This document shows positions 1-5,119 of a DNA stretch of 5,171 nt, piece after piece. The position numbers and the translations under genes were made by a program. The DNA comes from Lysinibacillus sp. Lineage in GTDB: Bacteria; Bacillota; Bacilli; Bacillales_A; Planococcaceae. The DNA lies in the NCBI GenBank assembly GCA_012735355.1, contig JAAYHP010000286.1, positions 1 through 5,171 of the forward strand, written 5' to 3'. The notes beneath the pieces are model-generated. The model did no database searches and was not told the origin of the DNA. It was given only the letters and a program-made list of their open reading frames with translations. Each line of letters starts with the position of its first letter. The stretch's first letter is position 1.

Positions 1-326
1 CTTGTAATGGGCTGTTTATAAGCGATAATGGCCAACACTTCTAATGAAGCTGTTGATAAAACATGACTATTTGGATTTTCAACTAATTTTTTAATCGTAT
101 CTGCTACTTCTTGTTTCGTCGTTAATTGATATGTATCTGCCAATTGTTTAATGGTGAGTCCAGATGCTGCATTATTTTCATAGTTCGTTTTCAGTTCACT
201 TAAACCGGCTTCGATGTCAATATCTTCAACATCTAAAATTTGCGCAAGTTGTTTAACCGTTAGCCCTTCATCACCTACTACGAATAATAATGCCTCAATT
301 TTGCTCATCAAAGTCTTCGAGTTCAC
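1..326 (-). CDS. scpB: Segregation and condensation protein ScpB, N-terminal part (3' end outside window)
   Basis: ScpB is the winged-helix partner that binds the kleisin ScpA in the Smc-ScpAB condensin complex, which compacts and helps separate newly replicated chromosome origins. Visible are about 108 N-terminal residues of a protein usually near 190-200. The family pattern EALLFVVGDEGLT lies near the start, and the visible part ends with LEVLAIIAYKQPIT, a highly conserved ScpB segment after the first winged-helix domain. The start is uncertain. A GTG at 326-324 sits 9 nt after a good GGAGG (340-336), giving MNSKTLMSKIEALLF. The internal ATG at 308-306 gives MSKIEALLF but has no clear Shine-Dalgarno at normal distance. 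I chose GTG because of the ribosome binding site and because B. subtilis ScpB also has about 12 residues before EALL. The gene overlaps the end of scpA by 32 nt (14 nt with the ATG), so translation is probably coupled. Identity is very secure; the start is about 65:35. Confidence 0.95.
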   Translation of the reverse strand, partial: MNSKTLMSKIEALLFVVGDEGLTVKQLAQILDVEDIDIEAGLSELKTNYENNAASGLTIKQLADTYQLTTKQEVADTIKKLVENPNSHVLSTASLEVLAIIAYKQPIT

Positions 327-1074
327 TTAAAGAAGCCTCCTTCTGCAATGTAACGGTTAAATCTTCAAAATTATTTTCTTGTTCAACAGCAACAACTTGA
401 CGTTTCATTAGTTCGAGTAAAGATAAAAATGTTACAATAATCGTTTCTTTATCTTCATATGGAAATAGTTCTGAAAAGTTCAGCTTTCCTCCCCGTTCCT
501 TTAAAACATCCACGACAGCAAACATTTGCTCTTTTACGGAAACTTCTTGTTTTTTCACCGTTGTTTTTAACGGTTTACGAAGTTGCTTTCTTTTAAGCAT
601 TTTTTGGAAAGCATGGAGCAAATCATAAATATTTACATCTGCATTAAACAACGCTAACTGCTCGTCCGGCATGAAGGGAGATAAATCGCTCGGCGGTTTT
701 GTATACACTTCTTGACGATTTTCTTCCAACTTTTTAAATTCCATTGCTGCTTCTTTATATTTTTTATACTCTATTAGCTTTGCTACTAATTCTTCACGAG
801 GGTCTGGTTCTTCCAATTCAAATTCCGTTTCTTCCATTTCACCTTCATGAATAGGAAGAAGCATTCGACTTTTTATTGCGAGAAGCGTTGCAGCCATCAC
901 TAAGTATTCACTAGCCTCATCTAATTCGAGCACTTTCATTGCATGAATATACTCCATATATTGAGCTGTTAATTCCGCCATTGGGATATCATATATATCA
1001 ATTTCCAAACGCTGAATTAAATGCAATAATAAATCAAGTGGTCCTTCAAAGGCATCTAATTTTACTTCATACAT
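295..1074 (-). CDS. scpA: Segregation and condensation protein ScpA (kleisin)
   Basis: ScpA is the kleisin subunit of the bacterial condensin Smc-ScpAB. It bridges the Smc heads and recruits an ScpB dimer, and acts on the nucleoid. The 259 residues match the family length (about 250 in B. subtilis). The N-terminal domain carries the hallmark FEGPLDLLLHLI (residues 9-20) and the conserved helix with LLAIKSRMLLP (64-74). An acidic linker (about 79-91) is followed by REELVAKLIEYKKYKEAA (93-110), typical of the central ScpB-binding region. Residues about 180-245, with FLSLLELMKRQ, fit the C-terminal winged helix that contacts the Smc head. The start is supported by AGGTG (1087-1083) 8 nt upstream. 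It is first in a scpA-scpB operon with overlapping reading frames, divergent from ypuF across 63 bp. Nothing is truncated or odd. Confidence 0.97.
   Translation of the reverse strand: MYEVKLDAFEGPLDLLLHLIQRLEIDIYDIPMAELTAQYMEYIHAMKVLELDEASEYLVMAATLLAIKSRMLLPIHEGEMEETEFELEEPDPREELVAKLIEYKKYKEAAMEFKKLEENRQEVYTKPPSDLSPFMPDEQLALFNADVNIYDLLHAFQKMLKRKQLRKPLKTTVKKQEVSVKEQMFAVVDVLKERGGKLNFSELFPYEDKETIIVTFLSLLELMKRQVVAVEQENNFEDLTVTLQKEASLSELEDFDEQN
336..340 (-). promoter_or_regulatory. Ribosome binding site of scpB, inside scpA
   Basis: GGAGG on the minus strand, 9 nt before the GTG at 326-324 and 27 nt before the alternative ATG at 308-306. Its position favours the GTG start. It lies within the last codons of scpA. 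Confidence 0.65.
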
Positions 1075-1094
1075 TTGTCACACACCTAGCATTT

Positions 1095-1110
1095 CTTAAT
1101 CTAAATTAAG
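1095..1110. repeat. Perfect inverted repeat in the scpA/ypuF divergent spacer
   Basis: CTTAAT, a 4-nt spacer CTAA, then ATTAAG: a perfect 6-bp dyad in the only space available for promoters of two divergent genes. It touches the predicted scpA -10 and its expected start point, so it could be an operator. In such AT-rich DNA a dyad of this size can also arise by chance. Confidence 0.4.
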
Positions 1111-1138
1111 TATAGAGGAAAGAAGGTTCATAAAGCAA
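1109..1138 (-). promoter_or_regulatory. Possible sigma-A promoter of scpA-scpB
   Basis: On the minus strand TTGCTT (1138-1133) is followed after 18 nt by TATACT (1114-1109), a five-of-six match to the -10 consensus; the -35 matches only in TTG. Transcription would begin near 1102 and give a leader of about 28 nt with the AGGTG ribosome binding site. The -10 overlaps the end of a perfect inverted repeat (1095-1110). Consensus matching by eye only. Confidence 0.35.
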
Positions 1139-1626
1139 TGCCTCCCGATTTTATAGAATTTTGCGCATATTTCAATGGCAATCAAGATTATTTTGAGTGT
1201 CACGAAGTATTAGAAGAATATTGGAAAAAAGTCGATCCAGGTAACAAAGAGCATCTTCTCGTTGGATTCATTCAATTGGCAACTGGATTGTATCATTGGC
1301 GAAGGGAAAATATGAGTGGTGCATCTCGAATGTTAAAAAAAGCTTACGATAAAATAGTGAAAAATAAAGCTCATCCATTTTTTGATTATATCCATTTTCA
1401 ACAATTATGTAATGACTGTTTAAAAAGCATTGATTTAATTGAAAAACAACAACCTTTCGAAGCATTCCCTTTCATCTTTATTCATCCATCCTTTGAAGCA
1501 TTAGTCTACGAAAAAATAATTTCCCTTCCTGCACAACCTCAAGACTTTCTTCTCCATAAACATATGCTGCGCGATCGTTCAGATATTCTAAGATTACGGA
1601 AAGAAAAAAGAAATGGCAGACGTTAA
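1138..1626 (+). CDS. ypuF: DUF309 family protein (YpuF-like), function unknown
   Basis: The only plus-strand gene here; 162 residues. It belongs to the DUF309 family, represented in B. subtilis by YpuF, whose biochemical role I do not know. Family signatures are DYFECHEVLEEYWK (residues 17-30), GFIQLA (43-48) and LYHWRREN (51-58) followed by GA (61-62), all predicted helical. The invariant-looking His22, Glu20, Glu23, Glu26, Glu27 and His53 could form a metal or catalytic site; this is inference. No signal peptide or membrane segment is visible, so it is probably cytoplasmic. The C-terminus is strongly basic (RKEKRNGRR). The ATG at 1138 follows a purine-rich GAGGAAAGAAGG (about 1115-1126) by 11 nt, and the resulting N-terminus lines up with B. 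subtilis YpuF. It diverges from scpA and converges on ribT, with a 4-bp stop-codon overlap. As I recall, ypuF is codirectional with scpAB in B. subtilis, so its orientation here looks inverted. Confidence 0.9.
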   Translation: MPPDFIEFCAYFNGNQDYFECHEVLEEYWKKVDPGNKEHLLVGFIQLATGLYHWRRENMSGASRMLKKAYDKIVKNKAHPFFDYIHFQQLCNDCLKSIDLIEKQQPFEAFPFIFIHPSFEALVYEKIISLPAQPQDFLLHKHMLRDRSDILRLRKEKRNGRR

Positions 1627-1638
1627 TTTTCGTCTGCC
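1615..1638. terminator. Hairpin terminator shared by convergent ypuF and ribT
   Basis: GGCAGACG (1615-1622), an 8-nt loop TTAATTTT, then CGTCTGCC (1631-1638) form a perfect 8-bp stem. The loop contains both stop codons (plus TAA 1624-1626; minus TAA 1625-1623). On the minus strand the stem is followed by ATTTCTTTTTTCTTT, a good U-tract, so it should be an efficient intrinsic terminator for ribT. In the plus direction the following bases (TCTTGAAT) are a poor U-tract, so ypuF termination here is less certain. Confidence 0.8.
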
Positions 1639-1991
1639 TCTTGAATACTATGTAAGCATTTGTTAATAAAAGGTTCCGTTTCTTCACAAGGTTGAATTTT
1701 TGTGAATTCACCAGAAGCTAACAATTCTTTCAACATTTCTTTAGCGATTCCTTCCCCACGATAAGATGGGACGACTGTAATGTGTTGAATAGTAGCAACA
1801 GAACCTTCTGCGATAACGCCTACAATACCTACATACTCTTCATCTTTTTTCCATAAATATAATTGCCGATTTTCTTCTTGTTCATAGGACTGCATTGTCT
1901 CCATTAACCGTTTGACGTCCTTTTCCTCTGGCATAAAAGAAAGTAATCCCATAGCGATTTTTTCTAATGATTTTTTATATCGTACTAACAT
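1623..1991 (-). CDS. ribT: RibT, GNAT-family N-acetyltransferase
   Basis: A 122-residue protein whose N-terminus, MLVRYKKSLEKIAMGLLSFM, is almost that of B. subtilis RibT, the last gene of the riboflavin operon there. RibT is a GNAT-fold acetyltransferase whose physiological substrate is not settled; a link to riboflavin metabolism rests mainly on operon position. The acetyl-CoA-binding motif A appears as VVPSYRGEGIAKEML (residues 73-87, with Arg78-Gly79-x-Gly81). The longest reading frame reaches back to 2018, but the ATG at 1991-1989 is preferred: GAGGG (2005-2001) is 9 nt upstream and homologues begin MLIRYKKS. No ribD, ribE, ribBA or ribH lies nearby; upstream are a small membrane gene and lysA. 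A possible promoter is at 2034-2062. It converges on ypuF, and a shared hairpin ends the transcript. The coding frame is intact. Identity is secure; substrate unknown. Confidence 0.93.
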   Translation of the reverse strand: MLVRYKKSLEKIAMGLLSFMPEEKDVKRLMETMQSYEQEENRQLYLWKKDEEYVGIVGVIAEGSVATIQHITVVPSYRGEGIAKEMLKELLASGEFTKIQPCEETEPFINKCLHSIQEADEN

Positions 1992-2000
1992 GTAAACATT

Positions 2001-2005
2001 CCCTC
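2001..2005 (-). promoter_or_regulatory. Ribosome binding site deciding the ribT start
   Basis: GAGGG on the minus strand, 9 nt before the ATG at 1991-1989. It lies inside the N-terminal extension that a start at 2018 would add, which argues for the shorter protein. Confidence 0.75.
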
Positions 2006-2033
2006 GTTTTCTTATCACGTACGTCTTGTAAAT

Positions 2034-2062
2034 ATCCTACACGATTCAAATTTAAGAATCAA
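2034..2062 (-). promoter_or_regulatory. Possible sigma-A promoter of ribT
   Basis: TTGATT (2062-2057), 17 nt, then TAGGAT (2039-2034), each matching four of six consensus bases. The start point would be near 2027, giving a leader of about 36 nt before the ribT ATG. A 5-bp inverted repeat, GATTC (2043-2047) and GAATC (2056-2060), overlaps the -35 and spacer. It would let ribT be expressed independently of lysA; read-through from lysA is also possible. Confidence 0.35.
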
Positions 2063-2067
2063 ACTGC

Positions 2068-2096
2068 CCTAGGAATTATTAATATTATTCCACAGG
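2068..2096 (-). terminator. Weak AT-rich hairpin after lysA and the small membrane gene
   Basis: CCT/GGAAT (2068-2076) can pair with ATTCC/AGG (2087-2096) around a 1x2 internal loop and a 10-nt AT-rich loop. The stem includes the stop codon of the 34-residue gene. It is not followed by a convincing U-tract, so termination would be leaky at best. Confidence 0.25.
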
Positions 2097-2189
2097 TGCA
2101 TTAGGAATTAGTACAAAAATGTAAAACAATGCCCAAAGTAAACTGAAAACTAAAAGAATACCTAGCAACCACCATTTTGAAATTTTCAC
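2085..2189 (-). CDS. Small single-pass membrane protein, 34 residues, function unknown
   Basis: A short frame starting at GTG (2189-2187) that overlaps the lysA TGA (2188-2186) as GTGA, the classic arrangement for coupled translation. AAGGTGA begins at 2203, and its AAGGTG core ends 8 nt before the GTG, an ideal ribosome binding site placed within the last lysA codons. The protein has a basic start (MKISK), an uninterrupted hydrophobic stretch from Trp6 to about Ile28 rich in Leu, Phe and Trp, and a short polar tail NAPVE. This predicts one transmembrane helix with the N-terminus in the cytoplasm by the positive-inside rule. There is no cysteine or lipobox. I do not recognise a family. Its place as last gene of the lysA transcript, perhaps also transcribed with spoVAF, could point to lysine or spore membrane function, but that is speculation. 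Alternative: a chance frame, made less likely by the start signals and the membrane-like composition. Confidence 0.7.
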   Translation of the reverse strand: MKISKWWLLGILLVFSLLWALFYIFVLIPNAPVE

Positions 2190-3511
2190 GATTGATTCAC
2201 CTTGTTTAATTGATATTCCATATCATTTAAAATTAAATCTTCATAGCTTTCTCTACGAATGGCTAATTGATGTTGTCCATCTTCCACGAATACAACGGCA
2301 GGTCTCGGTATACGATTGTAATTAGATGCCATCGAATAACCATATGCTCCTGTACAGAAAATAGCCAGAATATCTCCTGAATCGACTTGTTGAAGATCGA
2401 TGTTCTCAATTAATTTATCACCAGATTCGCAAAGTTTACCAGCAACAGTATATGTACTAGTTCTCGGTTGATTTGCTTTATTGGCAATAACAGCATCATA
2501 TTTTGCATCGTATAAAGCTGGGCGAATATTATCGCTCATCCCGCCATCAACAGCAATGTATTCACGAATGTTCGGAACGACTTTCTGAGATCCAATTGTA
2601 TAAAGGCTCGTACCAGCTTCACCAACAAGTGAACGACCTGGCTCTATCCAAATTTCAGGCATCTCTAAATTGCGTTTTTTCGTTTCCTCTTTAACCGTTT
2701 TAATCATTTCTTCCACATAAATGTGGGGATCGAGTGGTTGATCTTCTTCTGTATATCGAATACCGAAGCCTCCACCTAAATTCAACACTTCACATTGAAA
2801 ATCATATTCTTTATTCCACTTATCAATCTTCTCGATCAATTTACCAGCAGCTAAACTAAAGCCATCCGTATCGAAAATTTGAGACCCAATATGACAATGT
2901 AAACCTAGTAATTTTAAATACTTGTGTCCTACTACTTGTTGGAATGCCTCATCCACTTGACCGTTGTTTAAGTCGAAACCGAATTTGGAGTCTTCTTGTC
3001 CTGTCGTAATAAAGTCGTGGGTAGAAGCTTTCACACCAGGTGTTACACGAAACAGTATATTCATTGATTGATTGCGAGATTCAGAAATCTCTTTTAATAA
3101 TTCAATTTCATAGAAATTATCGACAACGATACAACCAATTTTTGCATCAAAAGCCATTAATAGCTCATCGTATGATTTATTATTCCCATGAAAATGAATG
3201 CGCTCCGGCGGGAAGTTTGCTTTTATAGCAGTATATAATTCTCCTCCTGAAACTACATCAAGAGACAAATTTTCCTCTTTCGCAAATTGATAGATTGCGA
3301 TGCAAGAAAAGGCTTTTGAAGCATAAGCCACTTGTGCATTGACACCATATTTTTTGAAAGTATCTATAAATCCACTGGCACGATTTCGAATAAGTGCAAG
3401 GTCATAAACAAATAGTGGAGTACCGTATTCCTTAGCAAGCTCTACAGTATCAACTCCACCGATGTATAGATGACCGTTTTGTCCAATTGTTTGAGTTCCG
3501 TATAAATGCAT
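2186..3511 (-). CDS. lysA: Diaminopimelate decarboxylase LysA
   Basis: LysA catalyses the last step of lysine synthesis: pyridoxal-phosphate-dependent decarboxylation of meso-diaminopimelate to L-lysine and CO2, in the cytoplasm. Length is 441 residues (B. subtilis 439). It has the alanine-racemase-like barrel with VAYASKAF, whose Lys66 should form the Schiff base with PLP; HCHIGSQ (205-211); the glycine loop LNLGGGFG (243-250) for phosphate binding; and EPGRSLV (290-296). The C-terminal beta domain supplies CESGD (361-365), with the active-site Cys361, and GAYGYSM (388-394), as in the family. All expected key residues are present. The ATG is preceded by GGAGG (3523-3519) at 7 nt. It lies 150 bp after spoVAF in the same direction, as in B. 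subtilis, and overlaps a small membrane gene by 4 nt. A likely own promoter and a long inverted repeat precede it. Removing diaminopimelate competes with its use in peptidoglycan. Confidence 0.98.
   Translation of the reverse strand: MHLYGTQTIGQNGHLYIGGVDTVELAKEYGTPLFVYDLALIRNRASGFIDTFKKYGVNAQVAYASKAFSCIAIYQFAKEENLSLDVVSGGELYTAIKANFPPERIHFHGNNKSYDELLMAFDAKIGCIVVDNFYEIELLKEISESRNQSMNILFRVTPGVKASTHDFITTGQEDSKFGFDLNNGQVDEAFQQVVGHKYLKLLGLHCHIGSQIFDTDGFSLAAGKLIEKIDKWNKEYDFQCEVLNLGGGFGIRYTEEDQPLDPHIYVEEMIKTVKEETKKRNLEMPEIWIEPGRSLVGEAGTSLYTIGSQKVVPNIREYIAVDGGMSDNIRPALYDAKYDAVIANKANQPRTSTYTVAGKLCESGDKLIENIDLQQVDSGDILAIFCTGAYGYSMASNYNRIPRPAVVFVEDGQHQLAIRRESYEDLILNDMEYQLNKVNQS
2198..2203 (-). promoter_or_regulatory. 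Ribosome binding site of the small membrane gene, inside lysA
   Basis: AAGGTG on the minus strand, 8 nt before the GTG start at 2189-2187. It lies in the last lysA codons (for Lys-Val) and is the main reason for calling the 34-residue gene real. Confidence 0.6.
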
Positions 3512-3532
3512 AGGTTCCCCTCCGTATAACAG

Positions 3533-3609
3533 TTAGCAGCCCATTGTCATACCAATGTTCACCATTCTATTTTAATTGAAGAAGAAATTCTTTGACAATG
3601 GACTGCTAA
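3533..3609. repeat. 17-bp inverted repeat between spoVAF and lysA
   Basis: Left arm 3533-3549 (TTAGCAGCCCATTGTCA) and right arm 3593-3609 (TGACAATGGACTGCTAA) are complementary at 16 of 17 positions, with 43 nt between. In RNA made from the minus strand, the direction of spoVAF and lysA, the odd position is a G-U wobble, so all 17 positions pair; plus-strand RNA would carry a C-A mismatch. No U-tract follows the 3' arm, so this is not a standard terminator. It may be an RNA structure protecting or attenuating the spoVAF-lysA transcript, a pair of operator sites, or a small inverted-repeat element. Confidence 0.75.
3569..3598 (-). promoter_or_regulatory. Probable sigma-A promoter of lysA
   Basis: TTGTCA (3598-3593) and TAAAAT (3574-3569), each five of six to consensus, 18 nt apart. 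Transcription would start near 3562 with a leader of about 50 nt. The -35 lies in the upstream arm of the 17-bp inverted repeat, while the other arm is transcribed. Transcripts from here contain only one arm and cannot form the long hairpin; transcripts from spoVAF contain both. This would allow vegetative expression of lysA apart from forespore transcription of the spoVA operon. Confidence 0.5.
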
Positions 3610-3661
3610 GATTAATTATATGTTTGAACTTTAACATAGGAGACATTCTTTCGCAATGAAT

Positions 3662-5119
3662 TTACGACCGTTTTCGCTGTTTTGCACCGACGATATACGG
3701 CCTGAGGGCATCATCCGCCATCGGAAATCGTATAAATACCCGTGTAAAGGCTTTCGGGAAAAATGGCACAAGTGGCCATAAATATGGTATTTGCATAGGT
3801 CTGAGAGAAGAAAGATAAGAAAATACAATGAAAAATCCAATGAAAAATCCTGCTGCATCAAATAAAGCAGTTAATATTAAAACAATAAAACTGAAATATT
3901 TTAAAGAAACACTTAATTCAAACGTAGGAATAGCAAAAGTGAATATGGCAACAACTGCCGAATACAATACAATTTCTGGCGAAAATAGTCCTACATCAAT
4001 CGCAATTTGCCCAATGATTACCCCAGCCACTAAACCCATTGCAGTTGATAATGGGGTTGGCGTATGAATCGCTGCTATTCTCAAATATTCTAACCCTAAA
4101 TTCGCTATGATGATTTGTAATAAGAGCGGTATGTTGGATTTTTCTTCCGCACCTATAAAATCCAATGCCTCTGGTAAATATTGCTCATTAGTGGCAAGTA
4201 AGTACCAAATGGGCATGACAGTTAAACTTAAAACAATCGCAAGATATCTGAGTAATCGAACGGTAGAACCGATAATTGGTGCTTGCCGATATTCTTCCGC
4301 ATGTTGCATTAAATGGAACATTGTAATTGGAAGTAAAATGACAGATGGAGACGTATCAACAATGATGGCAATATGCCCTTCAAGTAAATGGGCAGCAACA
4401 ATGTCAGGTCTTTCCGAATATCTAACGAAAGGTACGGGATGAAACCTTTGTTTAAAAAGCCATTCTTCTAACGTTTTATCAGCCATTGTAAGACCATCAT
4501 GTTGAATCTCTTCTAATCGCTGTTGTAACCATTTTAAATGTTTGTCATTGACAAGGTCTTTCATGTAGGCAATAGCTACATCGGTTTTACCGTTAGATGA
4601 AATTTTATGCAGCTCAAAACGGAGTTCCGGACTTCGAATTCTCCGTCGAATCAGGGCCGTATTGAGCATAATATTTTCAGCAAAACCGTCACGGGAACCC
4701 CGAATGACTTTTTCATTATCCGGCTCATCTGGTTGTCTTCCCGGATAGCTGCGTAATTCAGTTAAATATGCATATCCATGTTGGGTAACAAAACCAACTT
4801 GTCCACTCATAACGCCGACTAAAAACTCATCCCGGTCTTTCGGTTCGGCTTTTCCGTAGAAGTTAAAAATATTATCGAAATACGTATCATCATCTTCCAC
4901 TGGATCTTCCGCTTCTTTTTCTTCACTATCAAAATAAAGCGGTGTCAGTTGAACCGTTAAAGTCATTCCGTCAACAAGACCGCTTATATAAACGCATAAT
5001 ACAGGTAAGTCCTTTACGTGAACTTCTTTAATACAAACTTCGAAAGATTCATCTTTTCCAAATTTCGAATAAAGATATTGTTTTGCCTCTTCTAATGATG
5101 CAAAAATTTTGTTCGTCAT
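3662..5119 (-). CDS. spoVAF: Stage V sporulation protein AF (GerA-family membrane protein)
   Basis: SpoVAF is a paralogue of the A subunits of GerA-type germinant receptors, encoded at the end of the spoVA operon and located in the spore inner membrane. In B. subtilis it works with a partner (FigP) in an ion-conducting complex that amplifies early germination; it is not essential for dipicolinate uptake. Length 485 residues (B. subtilis about 493). The hydrophilic N-terminal half carries the family segment around DNEKVIRGSRDGFAENIMLN (134-153) and an acidic insert (65-80). The C-terminal half holds about five hydrophobic segments: roughly 250-268, 285-308, 330-352, 360-400 and 405-438. HTPTPLSTAMGLVAGVIIG (352-370) is typical. 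The tail is basic. The ATG at 5119 overlaps the upstream stop as ATGA if the preceding gene is read in the frame ending VNK; the ribosome binding site is a modest GACGGTGA. A perfect 24-bp tandem repeat codes GFFIGFFI (424-431). Expected control is sigma-G from a promoter outside the window. Confidence 0.94.
   Translation of the reverse strand: MTNKIFASLEEAKQYLYSKFGKDESFEVCIKEVHVKDLPVLCVYISGLVDGMTLTVQLTPLYFDSEEKEAEDPVEDDDTYFDNIFNFYGKAEPKDRDEFLVGVMSGQVGFVTQHGYAYLTELRSYPGRQPDEPDNEKVIRGSRDGFAENIMLNTALIRRRIRSPELRFELHKISSNGKTDVAIAYMKDLVNDKHLKWLQQRLEEIQHDGLTMADKTLEEWLFKQRFHPVPFVRYSERPDIVAAHLLEGHIAIIVDTSPSVILLPITMFHLMQHAEEYRQAPIIGSTVRLLRYLAIVLSLTVMPIWYLLATNEQYLPEALDFIGAEEKSNIPLLLQIIIANLGLEYLRIAAIHTPTPLSTAMGLVAGVIIGQIAIDVGLFSPEIVLYSAVVAIFTFAIPTFELSVSLKYFSFIVLILTALFDAAGFFIGFFIVFSYLSSLRPMQIPYLWPLVPFFPKAFTRVFIRFPMADDALRPYIVGAKQRKRS
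3827..3850 (-). repeat. Perfect 12-bp tandem duplication within spoVAF
   Basis: AATGAAAAATCC occurs twice back to back on the plus strand (3827-3838 and 3839-3850); on the coding strand this is GGATTTTTCATT twice. It codes GFFI-GFFI in the last transmembrane segment and keeps the frame, so gain or loss of a copy would add or remove about one helical turn. Confidence 0.85.

Noticed and set aside
1075..1102. TTGTCA-16-TAATCT as a ypuF promoter
   Set aside because: The -35 is fair but the -10 matches only three of six bases. ypuF must have a promoter, but I cannot place it with confidence.
1268..1711. Minus-strand frames 1268-1465 and 1478-1711 opposite ypuF
   Set aside because: They overlap the conserved DUF309 gene and, in part, ribT in another frame. 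No domain or start signal supports them.
1992..2018. N-terminal extension of RibT (MIRKRGNVY) from the ATG at 2018
   Set aside because: The GAGGG ribosome binding site lies within this stretch, and RibT homologues start at the downstream Met.
2503..3228. Plus-strand reading frames 2503-2694 and 3040-3228 opposite lysA
   Set aside because: They are shadows of the conserved lysA coding sequence with no convincing start signals.
3523..3550. Minus-strand ATGACA/TATACG promoter directly before lysA
   Set aside because: The -10 would overlap the ribosome binding site and the start point would fall at the ATG, leaving no usable leader. The upstream TTGTCA/TAAAAT pair is better.
3592..3621. Plus-strand promoter, exact TTGACA at 3592-3597, reading antisense into spoVAF
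   Set aside because: The hexamer is exact but no good -10 lies 16-18 nt downstream (best TTATAT), and no plus-strand gene follows.
3512..3661. Lysine riboswitch (L-box) before lysA
   Set aside because: The whole gap is 150 bp and mainly one simple inverted repeat. I could not see the multi-helix L-box core or a terminator with U-tract. A covariance-model scan would settle it.
3828..4442. Plus-strand reading frames 3828-4067 and 4107-4442 opposite spoVAF
   Set aside because: They are antisense to a well-supported gene, show no protein-family features and lack good ribosome binding sites.
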